A DNA stretch of 64,000 bases from Pyrocephalus nanus (lineage: Eukaryota; Chordata; Aves; Passeriformes; Tyrannidae): positions 1,351,501 through 1,415,500 of the forward strand of contig CM076268.1 in NCBI GenBank assembly GCA_038380795.1. Direction: 5' to 3'. Every line of letters starts with the position of its first letter. Position 1 is the first letter of the stretch. The notes below the pieces were generated by a model. The model ran no database searches. It saw only the letters and a program-made list of their open reading frames with translations, and was not told the origin of the DNA. Shown piece after piece: positions 11,301 through 18,495 of the stretch. The position numbers and the translations under genes are program-made.

Positions 11301-12729
11301 TGTGTCAGGATGTACACTAGACTTAAAAAAAAAACCAAAAAAAGAAAAGGCAAATTAGAACACCTTTACCATAATTGAATAAGAAAAAAAAAATCTAAAT
11401 ATTTTGTAAACTTACCAGGCTTAGCAAGGCGGCGTGTCTTGTCTACACAATTTGAAAATTCGGTTAGTAATCAAATTTTAGAAGAGACTGCATAAAAACT
11501 TTTTTCTACATTTATCTCTTTTTCTAATAACTTGCTTTTATATGAAGTGCTGTACATTGATACATTTAATTATTTTTTATCTAAAATTTATTTTATATAT
11601 TACTCCTTGTTGAATATAAGATACTCACACCCTGTGTGCTGTGCACATGGTAGAACAGAAGGTTAATTTTAAAAAGTTAAGTTAGTAGCTTTTTTAAAAC
11701 AAAACCCAATTTGAATATGGCTAAAAATCTAAGCACTTGTGTCAAGACTTTAACTGCACCCCAAAATACCTGATTATTGCGTAGGGGCTCACTTAGGGTC
11801 TTCTCCTTGGTTTCTATTAATAACCTGGCTCTTTTTATTTCATCCTGCGTTTGGGAGAAAAATCAGGAAAAAAAAAAAAAAAAGAAGCCAGTCAGATTTC
11901 AATATTCTGAAGTGCAGTTACAAAACACCACGGGTCCCCCACAGCCATGCCGGGCGCTCCCTCGTCCTTGGGGGTTTCCTGGTGCTTAGCTGGGATAATT
12001 CAAACTGCTGGCAGAGCAGCTGAAATGGCTGTGCCCAGAAATGCCCTTGGGGCGATGCACTTGGAATAGAAACGCACACACGATTGTTTCTATTTATCAT
12101 AGGATGGTTCGGGATGGCAGGGACCTCAAAGCCCACCCAGTGCCACCCCCTGCCCTGGGCAGGGACACCTTCCACTGTCCCAGATTGATCCAAGCCCTGT
12201 CCAACCCGGCCTTGGCCACTTCCAGGGATCCAGGGGCAGCCACAGCTTCTCTAGGCAAACCTGTGCCAGGGCCTGCCCACCTTGACAGGGAGGAACTCCT
12301 TCCCCAACATCCCACCCGACCCTGCCCTTGAAGCCGTTCCCGTAACCCCGCGCCCTTGCCCAAAATCCCCCTCCGGGCCATCAGAACGCCCCTTTTTCCC
12401 CGGCGCATTTCTCTTCGTTTTTACCCCCCCTTTCCTCAGCAGTGACCCCACAGCTCGCTGGCCCGCCAGGACCGCTTCCCCCCTCCTCGATCCCCCCTCA
12501 CGGCCCAGCCAGCACCCACCGAGGACTCCAGGAGCAGCAGCGGATCCAAGACGTCCGCCCACAGCAGGAACCTCCGGGAGAAAGACTGAGGGGGAGGAAG
12601 ACACACGGCGGGGGGGGGGGGGGGGGTTGTTTAAACACAACCCGGAGGCCCCTTTCCACCTCCCCCCTCAACGCTGTCCCCATCCCCGACCTGCCCCTCA
12701 GCCCTCCACAGCCTCAGGTTGGCGTCCAT
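5284..12729 (-). CDS. SFXN4: Sideroflexin 4, complete gene, 14 coding exons (gene span)
   Basis: Multi-pass inner mitochondrial membrane protein of the sideroflexin family; in vertebrates SFXN4 is needed for complex I assembly and iron-sulfur/iron homeostasis rather than known serine transport. I joined 14 exons: 12691-12729, 12520-12585, 11770-11844, 11416-11442, 11267-11321, 10775-10800, 10388-10438, 10237-10302, 10083-10151, 9668-9758, 8660-8775, 7732-7817, 6557-6671, 5284-5361. They total 960 nt, giving 319 aa plus stop (human about 337 aa; the difference is mainly a shorter N-terminus). All junctions are GT-AG and every phase agrees. Diagnostic matches to human SFXN4 are SF.RRFL.W...LDP (residues 14-27), VHPD (72-75), FRP.AF (84-89), GI.VMD, AVRET..SR.VLFGT and the FY.RG C-terminus. 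The first ATG has a strong Kozak context (GCCATGG). It lies tandem and downstream of PRDX3. Confidence 0.95.
5544..5569 (+). repeat. Poly(T), 26 nt, in SFXN4 intron 13
   Basis: Uninterrupted T homopolymer, preceded by a GTT-rich stretch. It lies between SFXN4 exon 14 and the CR1 fragment. Confidence 0.95.
5654..5711 (-). mobile_element. Short CR1 3'-end fragment in SFXN4 intron 13
   Basis: Contains tagaatcatggaatcac followed by ttggaagagacctttaagat, the recognisable terminal CR1 segment. About 60 bp survive. Confidence 0.65.
6557..6671 (-). CDS. SFXN4: SFXN4 coding exon 13
   Basis: Completes the split Arg and encodes residues 257-294, including AVMVPVSLSMFSQCGE, matching human GLMVPFSFSIFPQIGQ. 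The acceptor is tcttggacag and the donor GAG|gtaagt. The frame stays open upstream to 6770, but only the acceptor at 6671 gives the right phase and alignment. Confidence 0.92.
7732..7817 (-). CDS. SFXN4: SFXN4 coding exon 12
   Basis: Residues 228-255, beginning AVRETALSRAVLFGTTFLLP, nearly identical to human AVRETLASRIVLFGTSALIP. It ends with two bases (AG) of a split Arg codon. The acceptor is ccctgaag and the donor AAG|gtaaga. Confidence 0.95.
8660..8775 (-). CDS. SFXN4: SFXN4 coding exon 11
   Basis: Residues 190-227, containing EFEHGIEVMDRNGKVVGVSR. This matches human SIKGIAVMDKEGNVLGHSR. It is the polar loop conserved in sideroflexins (GI.V.D..G). The donor is AAG|gtaagg. Confidence 0.93.
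9668..9758 (-). CDS. SFXN4: SFXN4 coding exon 10
   Basis: Residues 159-188, beginning ALPLIFMNRYTLKSPLTQL, plus one base. It matches the human region VIPQFVQMKYGLTGPWIKRLLP. The acceptor is gtgcctcag and the donor TTG|gtgagt. The single leftover G pairs with GT at the start of exon 11. Confidence 0.92.
10083..10151 (-). CDS. SFXN4: SFXN4 coding exon 9
   Basis: Residues 136-158, beginning EYSLQQKQMFYGLGAISYAA. The Gly/Ala-rich second half is a membrane segment equivalent to human LLMAGAVASSTFLG. The acceptor is cccccctcag and the donor GGG|gtatgt. Confidence 0.92.
10237..10302 (-). CDS. SFXN4: SFXN4 coding exon 8
   Basis: Residues 114-135, beginning FAFHSYTTAFTLLNGNG. It aligns with human VFLCAYMAAFNSINGN, the loop after the first hydrophobic segment. 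The acceptor follows a long pyrimidine tract ending tttctgcag; the donor is GAA|gtacgt. Confidence 0.92.
10388..10438 (-). CDS. SFXN4: SFXN4 coding exon 7
   Basis: Residues 97-113, VIVSSLQHQAKSAFFFQ, equivalent to the human VFLS...IKSVILPQ segment. The acceptor is ttcctcttag and the donor CAG|gtaatt; phase 0 at both ends, 51 nt. Confidence 0.85.
10690..10709. repeat. (CCCT)n short microsatellite in SFXN4 intron 6
   Basis: About five CCCT units between SFXN4 exons 7 and 6. Confidence 0.85.
10775..10800 (-). CDS. SFXN4: SFXN4 coding exon 6 (26-nt microexon)
   Basis: Completes the split Ala codon and adds FTPMALPW (residues 89-96), matching human FLPFMAPT. The acceptor is atttttag and the donor TGG|gtgagt. 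It was placed by phase between exons 5 and 7. Confidence 0.85.
11267..11321 (-). CDS. SFXN4: SFXN4 coding exon 5
   Basis: Residues 70-87, SSVHPDTNHVIPILFRPP, plus one base of the next codon. It carries the HPDT motif shared by sideroflexins and the SFXN4-like IP..FRP. The acceptor is ttttttaag and the donor CAG|gtaaat. Confidence 0.93.
11416..11442 (-). CDS. SFXN4: SFXN4 coding exon 4 (27-nt microexon)
   Basis: Only nine codons, TRHAALLSL (residues 61-69), aligning with human AWKRSLAT just before VHPD. The acceptor is ttgtgtag and the donor CTG|gtaagt. It is too short for ordinary ORF detection and was placed by phase and homology. Confidence 0.85.
11770..11844 (-). CDS. SFXN4: SFXN4 coding exon 3
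   Basis: Residues 36-60, beginning DEIKRARLLIETKEKT. It corresponds to the human segment SIENSRQLLCTNED. The acceptor is aaacgcag and the donor CAG|gtattt; phase 0 at both ends. Confidence 0.9.
12098..12345 (-). mobile_element. CR1 LINE 3' fragment in SFXN4 intron 2
   Basis: Antisense CR1 3'-end sequence: ggatggttcgggatggcagg, then ccctgccctgggcagggaca, then acttccagggatccaggggc. The element runs in the same direction as SFXN4. It is 5'-truncated, as most CR1 copies are. Confidence 0.85.
12520..12585 (-). CDS. SFXN4: SFXN4 coding exon 2
   Basis: Residues 14-35, beginning SFSRRFLLWADVLDP. This matches the SF.RRFL.W..LLDP block of human SFXN4. The acceptor is ccccctcag and the donor TCG|gtgggt; phase 0 at both ends. 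Confidence 0.93.
12610..12626 (+). repeat. G17 homopolymer inside SFXN4 intron 1
   Basis: Seventeen consecutive G on the plus strand, hence C17 in the SFXN4 transcript. Intron 1 is only 105 nt (12586-12690). The C-run starts about 24 nt upstream of the exon 2 acceptor and forms much of its pyrimidine tract. Confidence 0.9.
12691..12729 (-). CDS. SFXN4: SFXN4 coding exon 1
   Basis: Encodes MDANLRLWRAEGQ (residues 1-13), which aligns with human EPNVRFWITERQ. The donor is CAG|gtcggg. Human SFXN4 has about 27 more N-terminal residues. This ATG was chosen because its Kozak context is strong and the alignment begins right at it. Confidence 0.9.
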
Positions 12730-12785
12730 GGCTCCGGAAAGGCCGGGTCGGGCCGCTCCGCCCGCCGCTCGCTCCGCCCGCCTTT

Positions 12786-12861
12786 CCGCCGAGCCGACGC
12801 GCCGCGGGCCGGGCCCCGAGCGAACGCTCGGGGCCCGGCCCGCGGCGCGGCGGCTCGGCGG
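12786..12861. repeat. 37-bp near-perfect inverted repeat with a 2-nt spacer
   Basis: The left arm (12786-12822) and right arm (12825-12861) are reverse complements at 36 of 37 positions, separated only by AA. The sole mismatch pairs A12797 with G12850. The arms are over 80% G+C with many CpGs. The repeat sits 57-132 bp upstream of the SFXN4 ATG, in the promoter or 5' leader. If transcribed it would form an extremely stable hairpin. Confidence 0.95.
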
Positions 12862-12879
12862 GTGGAAATTTGTGGCTCC

Positions 12880-13000
12880 CTTCCCCTACCAGGGAGTTCT
12901 AAACAGCAATAAAGTCTCCCCTGAGCCTCCTCTTCGCCACACGAAGCGCCCCCCGCTCCTTCACCAGCTTTGTTGCCCTTCACGCAGTGTCGCTCCCGGC
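12880..13000 (-). mobile_element. Degenerate CR1 remnant in the PRDX3-SFXN4 gap
   Basis: Contains gtctcccctgagcctcctct and ttcaccagctttgttgccct, internal landmarks of antisense CR1 copies, with many changes and a small deletion. It directly abuts the SFXN4 leader hairpin. Confidence 0.6.
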
Positions 13001-13343
13001 GCCCTGGAGCGTCGCCAAGGCACCGCAGCCCACCAAGTCTGGCTTTTTTTGTCACCAATACCCACAACCCCGTGGTCGGGGTGATTCCCTCGTGCTTCTT
13101 GGCTCAAAAGGGCAGAAGATGAAGAACAGGCACGCAGTGAGTGTGGTATTGATTTATCCAGCCCTCCAGCAGCACATCTACTTACTGTCCATGGCCTGTT
13201 CCCCACAAGGCAACAGCAGCTGGGAATTGCTGCCTGTGAACAAAGGTAGAGGAGAATTCCTAAGCCAATGTAACACATTCAAAGTAGAGAAACAGGACTC
13301 TTAGGGGGAAAAGTGAAAGAAAAGCAAAGCAACACACCTGCTG
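13001..13343. other. Rest of the PRDX3-SFXN4 gap
   Basis: Short intergenic DNA between the CR1 remnant upstream of SFXN4 and the PRDX3 poly(A) site. No coding exon or RNA gene was recognised. It presumably carries the downstream element of the PRDX3 poly(A) site and distal SFXN4 promoter sequence. Confidence 0.5.
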
Positions 13344-13363
13344 CTGGTCGGTGTTAAGATTAT

Positions 13364-13369
13364 TTTATT
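13364..13369 (-). terminator. PRDX3: PRDX3 poly(A) signal (AATAAA)
   Basis: Canonical AATAAA on the minus strand, about 690 nt past the PRDX3 stop. The implied 3' UTR covers about 13345-14055 and contains no other recognised feature. The SFXN4 ATG lies only about 0.6 kb further on. Confidence 0.7.
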
Positions 13370-14055
13370 ATAGCTAGAGACAGGCTACACTGGTTTCAAG
13401 CACTACAAGAGTCAAGCAAATTCAAACGAGAGAAGAGTTGCCTTTAAGCTCCAATAAGGACACCATAGGGGTTCAAGTTTTTACCAGCTCCCAAACAAAT
13501 GGAAGTTCTTCGTGCTTGTTAATGCTTCCTGTGTAGCTGCACAGCATTTTGCAGGATTAAAATGGCACATATTTACATTCATGTTTTAGTGCATTTACAC
13601 ACAAAAAGAATGATTGCCTTGATACATTCATCTCCTTCTCTGCAAAATTAATTAAAAACAAACCATGCATCAAAATTCCATCTTCTGTCTTGTCCATATT
13701 GTTTCTAACTCTTGTTACAGAACTTAATGTCGTGTGAGAAAAGGAAATGCAGGACACTTTCTGGTCCAAAACTAGGTAAGGAAAGAGGAAAAGTCAGTGG
13801 AAGGTAACTGTACTATGTGCATTTGTCACATTGAGGAAGATGACTAGGGGTCACAGAAATTCATGAAGCTGAAGTTGCAAAGTGGGGGAGAGCCTTAGTT
13901 TCTACCCTTCTGTTTAAAGTAAGACAAGGGAGTCAGTAGATATTTCAGCATTTAATTTCTTCATGAACATGAGAAAATGAAAACTTTTATTTTTACAATC
14001 ACAGCCACTTTCCTAATGTCTTCAATTATTGTAACTAAGAGTTTTGTCCACATGC

Positions 14056-14109
14056 TTATGAATGCACCTTCTCAAAATATTCTTTAGAACCTTCTGGGCT
14101 TGGTTTGAT
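14056..14109 (-). CDS. PRDX3: PRDX3 coding exon 7 with stop codon
   Basis: Encodes [17 protein letters not shown] and a TAA stop (residues 221-237). The human end is IKPSPAASKEYFQKVNQ. It includes the YF motif. The acceptor is tttcttgacag. Confidence 0.97.
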   Translation of the reverse strand: MKPSPEGSKEYFEKVHS

Positions 14110-17100
14110 CTGTCAAGAAAAGAAAACTTAGTTATTATTTGCTACAGAGAAGATTTAAAAAAAATTACAGATTTGACAGCAAGGAAATCCATGCATACTT
14201 TATAAAAACAATAGGACACACTCCCAGGCCCGTGTCTGTGCCCAGAGCAGTGCTGCTCACTGAGCACTTACCGTCGGGGAGTCTGGGGTCCAGTTTGCCG
14301 GGCAAACCTCTCCGTGGGTTTCCACGAACTGGAATGCTTTCACCAGGCGCAGGGTCTCCTCCACGCTGCGCCCCACGGGCAGGTCGTTGATGCTCAGGTG
14401 CTTGATGACCCCGTTCGGGTCAATGATGAAGAGACCTCTGCAAGTGAGCGGCAATTTAGGGAACGCGAGCCGCGTTCCAAGCCCGAACACAAGCAACTGG
14501 ATGGATTATTCCAGCAAGGAACAGTCCTAGATGTACTATTAGATGTTATTCCTAGATGTAGTTGTTCCTAGGCATCAGTTAAGAGCAGCAATACAGCATT
14601 AGGTATCTTGTTTGTTAGTGAGCAAAAGCCAGGAATCAGCCAGCTGCTATGGTACCGTGAAAGCACAAAGCACCATAAAGACCAAGAAATTGCTGTACTA
14701 TGCTACTCTTGTTTTCCTTAGAGACACAAGAGGGGGGAGTTCTGCCCCTCTCTCAGAACTGTGTTTCCCCTGCATGCATTGTCAGAGAGGCTGGAACCAT
14801 TCTGAGCTTCATGGCCACGATGGCCACGTGCCCTTTTCCTAGCAGGATCCAGCAGTATTGCAGCAAAAGGGACATCTGCGTGTCTGCATTTGATCCTTGT
14901 GCTGTTTCTCCCACAGGAGGGGACTGGGCAGCTTACCTTGGTTGAGACTGGGGTGTGTCACAAGAACAGAGCTCTTGGAAATCATGCCTTACCTTAGTGC
15001 TATGCCAGGTCCTTCTAGCAGCACTCCGTAGTCACGGGAGATTTGTTTGGTGAGGTCTGACAGAACTGGAATATTCATTTTGCCCAAACCGCCGCTCTGG
15101 AGGAGAGTAAGATTCCATTTGGTTACAAAACACTTGGATACTCTTTAGGGTAAACTCACTCAAAATACACAATCATGCCATTTGCTCCATGACAGGAACC
15201 AGGAGTGTGTGTTGTTGTTTGGGTTTGTTTTGTTTGTTTTAAAGTAGTCAGAAACATTTGGTTTCTTTGCAACATGAAAACTCTTTTGCACTGAACATTT
15301 TAGAGTTGAGTATTTTGGTGGTAAAAGGCAACCAATGGCAACAGTTGTAGATTTTCAGAAAAACTGCCATTGTAGTCTAATCAGGGGCTTTGAACACAAA
15401 AATTTCTACAGCATATTTAAGTGTTCAGATTTAAATAAGATGAACGTGGTGGGGAGGGAAGGGAAAACTGCACATTGTGAACAAACATATGTTGAAGCAC
15501 AGGTCTTCTGAGGAATGGCTGAAGGAGCTGGGGTTGTTTAGCCTGGAGAAAAGGAAGCTCAGGCAGGGGCCAGTTTCTTCTCCCAAGTAACAAGCAATAG
15601 GACAAGAGGAAATGGCCTCAAGTTGCACCAGGGGAGATTCAGATTGGATATCAGGAAAAATTTCTTCACAGACGGGGTTGTCAAGCATTGGAACAGACTG
15701 CCCAGGGCAGTGGTGGAGTCACCATCCCTGGGAGTGTTCAAAAACCATGCAGATGTGGCACCTGAGGATATGGCTAGTGATGAACATGATAGTGGTACAA
15801 GGTTGATGGTTGGACTTTATAATCCTAGAGGTCTGTTCCAACCTTAACCATTTGATGATTCTAAGCACACACGCTTGGTATGGTCAGAGTTCTGTTGCTC
15901 TATTCAGTGCATGCTTTTTTTTTCTTCTCCTCCCACAAATCAATTTAAATACTATTTGGAGAGTCAAACAAGATTTCTTTCAGTTTTGCTACATACTGGA
16001 GCTTGCAAGAGAAATAAGCTCTCTAACCTTGAAACAAGGCTGGAGTTTGTTAGCTTTGCTATTCCTGGCATCATCACCAGTGAATCACTGTGTAATCTCA
16101 GTCACTGATCCTGCAAACGCTTGTCTGCAACAGAGTTCTCATGGCAGGGCTTTGAGCACAGGTGTCAGAGAAACCAAGGCCTCAGCTCCTCTGGGTGTCA
16201 GCTTCCTTCCAGCACCACCATGGAATTCCTTCCACCCTGTCCACTCTACAACTAACTCAACTCGTGAGGTCCTTTATGCAATTAAGAGCATGTATTTTAT
16301 AGACATCTGAAAGAGGCTTATCTCCAGTAAAAGGCCATTTTATCATTTTCTTGCCCTAAAGAAAGCTCAGCCCCTCCATTTATACTGCAAGAGAGGAACC
16401 CTTTCAGCAAGTGAGAGTTAATAATACAAGTGCTCCAATAAACTGGTGGTTCTTCTGCTTCCCTTCTGAAGACACCACTGTTAGGCACTGCATAACAATA
16501 AAATCTAGACAGCTGCTGTTCATTTTCTGTGATAGTTTCAGTGCACTATCAGCTGTAACACACATCTTGGGGCTGTGGCTTGTACACTGAGCATTTGTCT
16601 TCTGAGATAAATGTACAAGAATAAACATTACTATCAACAGAGCAAAACGTTAAAAAAACAAGTAATTAGGAAAAAGAGAGAGAAAACAAAGATTGATGTC
16701 AGAATTATGTCAATAAATGTAGAAGTTAATCACATACTACTTTAGGCAGTCTATTAAAAATCAATGTTGGCACAATTATTTAATCAACTCCTCTGGAGCT
16801 CTTGTGAAAAGAAACCAAACCAACAGAAAAAACCTGAAACAGACGGTTGATTCATACCTTTCGTGGTGTATTTATCCAGGCCAGATGACAAAAATGAGAA
16901 TCCACTGACACCGCCACCACTTCACAGTTCACGTCACGGAATTCATTCGCTTTGTTGCTGAAAGCCACGATTTCCGTGGGGCAGACAAAGGTGCTGGGTG
17001 GGAGGAGAGATCAGGTGGTAAATGGTTCTACAACCCTTTCAGAGAATTTTTTAGAGAAGACTCTCCTGTCTGTTTCTGGGCTCTAATGCAGCAGAGCGTT

Positions 17101-18219
17101 CTTTAGCCTGGTAATTTTAACCGTGTTTCCTGTTCAAGATCAGTTTCAGTCTCAAAGCCACAGTCACAGCCATAGAGCTGGCAGGCCAGTTTCCATAACA
17201 GATCCTTTGCAAAGATGGAGAAACTGCCTCTGCTAGGCACTCTCTAAACAGAGAGATTTTGGAAGCTATAGCAGAAAGGACTGCAGGTTAAACCCTCCCC
17301 CGTGTGCCTACATACACAGGGATGCTCTTCGAGATTTAAGTCTTCTGGCAGACTTAACCCCGTCGGGTCACACTTTGCCATGTAGCTGCAGTCCTGCTGG
17401 CCCTGGAGAGTCTCCAAGGCAGCCCCAAACACCCTCAAATCAAATACCCTCCCCCCTGGGGTCTGACCGTAAGAGGAACCACATCCACCTCCTGAGGCAG
17501 TCCCTGCAGGCAGAAGATGCTCTCCGGCCACCATATCCACTGCTTTAACACACAGTGGCCCCTCGCCCCCCATCTTATCACCCTCGCTCTAGAAACAGTC
17601 ACATCTGCCTTGCCAGGCCGGCCCCGATCGGGCAGAACCAGCAGCGACCCGCCGCGCCCGGGATGACCTTCAGCAGGGCGGGAGGCCCACGGGACGGGCA
17701 CGAACCCGCACTCACAAGTCCAGCGGGTAGAAGAAGAGAACCAGGTATTTCCCCTTGAAGTCATCGAGGCTGAGCTCCTTGAACTCTCCGTTCACCACGG
17801 CGGTTCCCTTGAAGAAGGGGGCGTGCTGTGTCACGGCCGGGGCGAGCCGCGCGGCGCCTGCGGGGCAGAGCAGGGAGCTGTGGCTGTGGCTGGGGCTGTG
17901 GCTGGGGCTGTGCCACGGCCGGGCCCGGCAGAGCCGCGGGGCGCCTGGGGGGCAGAGCAGGGAGCTGTGACTGTGGCCGGGCCCGGCAGAGCCGCGGGGC
18001 CCGCCCGCCCGTCCTCCCGCCCGCACTTACCGGCGCTCAGGGCGCGGCGGGCGCAGGGCGGGGGCCGCGCCGTCACCCTCCTCCCGGCTGCGGCGGAGAC
18101 GGGCACCTGCGGGGGACAGCGGGTCAGAGCGGGGCCGGGCCGGGCCGGGCCGGGCAGGGAGGGCAGGGCAGGCACTCACTCACCGCGGCCCGCAGCAGCC
18201 TCCCCAGCGTGGCGGCCAT
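14056..18219 (-). CDS. PRDX3: Peroxiredoxin 3, mitochondrial thioredoxin-dependent peroxidase, 7 coding exons (gene span)
   Basis: Typical 2-Cys peroxiredoxin that reduces H2O2 and peroxynitrite in the mitochondrial matrix using thioredoxin 2. Exons: 18184-18219, 18031-18106, 17716-17857, 16858-16993, 14993-15096, 14272-14437, 14056-14109. They total 714 nt, giving 237 aa plus stop (human 256; the difference is in the transit peptide). The Arg/Ala-rich N-terminus (about residues 1-42) looks like a matrix transit peptide. The mature part starts near [13 protein letters not shown]. The peroxidatic cysteine is Cys89 in FVCPTE and the resolving cysteine Cys210 in EVCPANW. GGLG (132-135) and the C-terminal YF (231-232) mark the hyperoxidation-sensitive class. 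One extra cysteine (Cys120, DSHFCHLAW) replaces the usual Ser/Thr. All splice phases agree. It is tandem with and upstream of SFXN4. Confidence 0.97.
14272..14437 (-). CDS. PRDX3: PRDX3 coding exon 6 (resolving Cys)
   Basis: Completes Arg165, then [20 protein letters not shown] and on to [16 protein letters not shown] (residues 166-220). It contains the resolving Cys210. The match to human PRDX3 is almost complete. The donor is ACG|gtaagt. Confidence 0.98.
14993..15096 (-). CDS. PRDX3: PRDX3 coding exon 5
   Basis: Residues 131-164: [20 protein letters not shown] then [14 protein letters not shown], plus AG of a split Arg codon. It contains the GGLG motif. The acceptor is ctcctccag and the donor AAG|gtaagg. 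Confidence 0.97.
15490..15863 (+). mobile_element. CR1 LINE 3' fragment in PRDX3 intron 4
   Basis: Sense-orientation CR1 3' end: tggctgaaggagctggggtt, then tggtggagtcaccatccctg, then gttccaaccttaac and the terminal gatgattcta. It is opposite to PRDX3. Several internal bases are missing relative to typical copies. Confidence 0.85.
16858..16993 (-). CDS. PRDX3: PRDX3 coding exon 4 (peroxidatic Cys)
   Basis: Begins with C of Phe85, then [18 protein letters not shown] and on to LAWINTPRK (residues 86-130). It carries the peroxidatic Cys89 within the PxxxTxxC active-site region. Position 120 is Cys where human has Ser. Confidence 0.97.
17716..17857 (-). CDS. PRDX3: PRDX3 coding exon 3
   Basis: Residues 38-84, containing [20 protein letters not shown] and [13 protein letters not shown]. 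The match to human PRDX3 is nearly exact. It begins the mature peroxiredoxin fold and ends with TT of the Phe codon. The donor is gtgagt. Its 5' boundary sequence is duplicated upstream in intron 2. Confidence 0.97.
17821..18000. repeat. Imperfect three-copy repeat spanning the PRDX3 intron 2/exon 3 junction
   Basis: The block ggccggg...gagccgcg...gcgcctg, followed by ggcagagcagggagctgtg, recurs with its core at about 17834 (exon 3 start), 17918 and 17975. Spacings are about 84 and 57 bp. The middle copy retains an acceptor-like ccccccag|GCGC at 17944/17945. A GGGGCTGTGGCT microrepeat lies between the copies. Confidence 0.85.
18031..18106 (-). CDS. PRDX3: PRDX3 coding exon 2 (transit peptide)
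   Basis: Residues 13-37: Arg/Ala/Pro-rich, no acidic residues, beginning [16 protein letters not shown]. It ends with one leftover G. The sequence diverges from human, as expected of a presequence; phase and splice sites (tcccccgcag / gtaagt) support it. Confidence 0.85.
18184..18219 (-). CDS. PRDX3: PRDX3 coding exon 1
   Basis: Encodes [12 protein letters not shown] (residues 1-12), matching human MAAAVGRLLRAS. It is the start of the mitochondrial transit peptide. The ATG has G at -3 and +4. The donor is GCG|gtgagt. Confidence 0.95.
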
Positions 18220-18357
18220 GTCGAGCGGCGGCAGCGGCACCGAGGGGCGGGCGGGCGGACGGGGCGCTGCGGGCGGGGACCCGCACGGGGCGGGGAGAAG
18301 CCGGGACCGCGGGAGCCGATGGCTTGGTTAGAAGGGCCCTCCGAGCGCGGCAGGGCA

Positions 18358-18495
18358 GAGTGTGACTGAGGGCTGGGTCCGAGTGTGACTGAGGGCAGGG
18401 TCCGAGTGTGACTGAAGGCTGGGTCCGAGTGTGACTGAAGGCTGGGTCCGAGTGTGACCGAGGGCTGGGCCGGAGTGTGACCGAGCGCTGCCTGG
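18358..18495. repeat. 23-bp minisatellite, six copies, in the PRDX3 upstream region
   Basis: Copies start at 18358, 18381, 18404, 18427, 18450 and 18473, each like gagtgtgactgagggctggg plus tcc. Copies 3 and 4 are identical and copy 6 is diverged. The array begins about 140 bp upstream of the PRDX3 ATG. Each unit contains TGAC. In copy 6 the string gtgaccgagc (18477-18486) fits the antioxidant-response core RTGACnnnGC. Confidence 0.92.

Larger units (their letters stand above)
12340..12880. promoter_or_regulatory. SFXN4: CpG-rich SFXN4 promoter region
   Basis: A dense CpG, GC-rich block covers exons 1-2 of SFXN4 and the sequence just upstream. No TATA box is evident near the start. This suits a housekeeping CpG-island promoter firing on the minus strand. 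The exact start site cannot be read from sequence. Confidence 0.6.
17560..18340. promoter_or_regulatory. PRDX3: CpG island at PRDX3 5' end
   Basis: GC- and CpG-dense DNA covers PRDX3 exons 1-3 and the sequence upstream, with no TATA box near the ATG. It is taken as the PRDX3 promoter; the start site is not defined. Confidence 0.65.
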
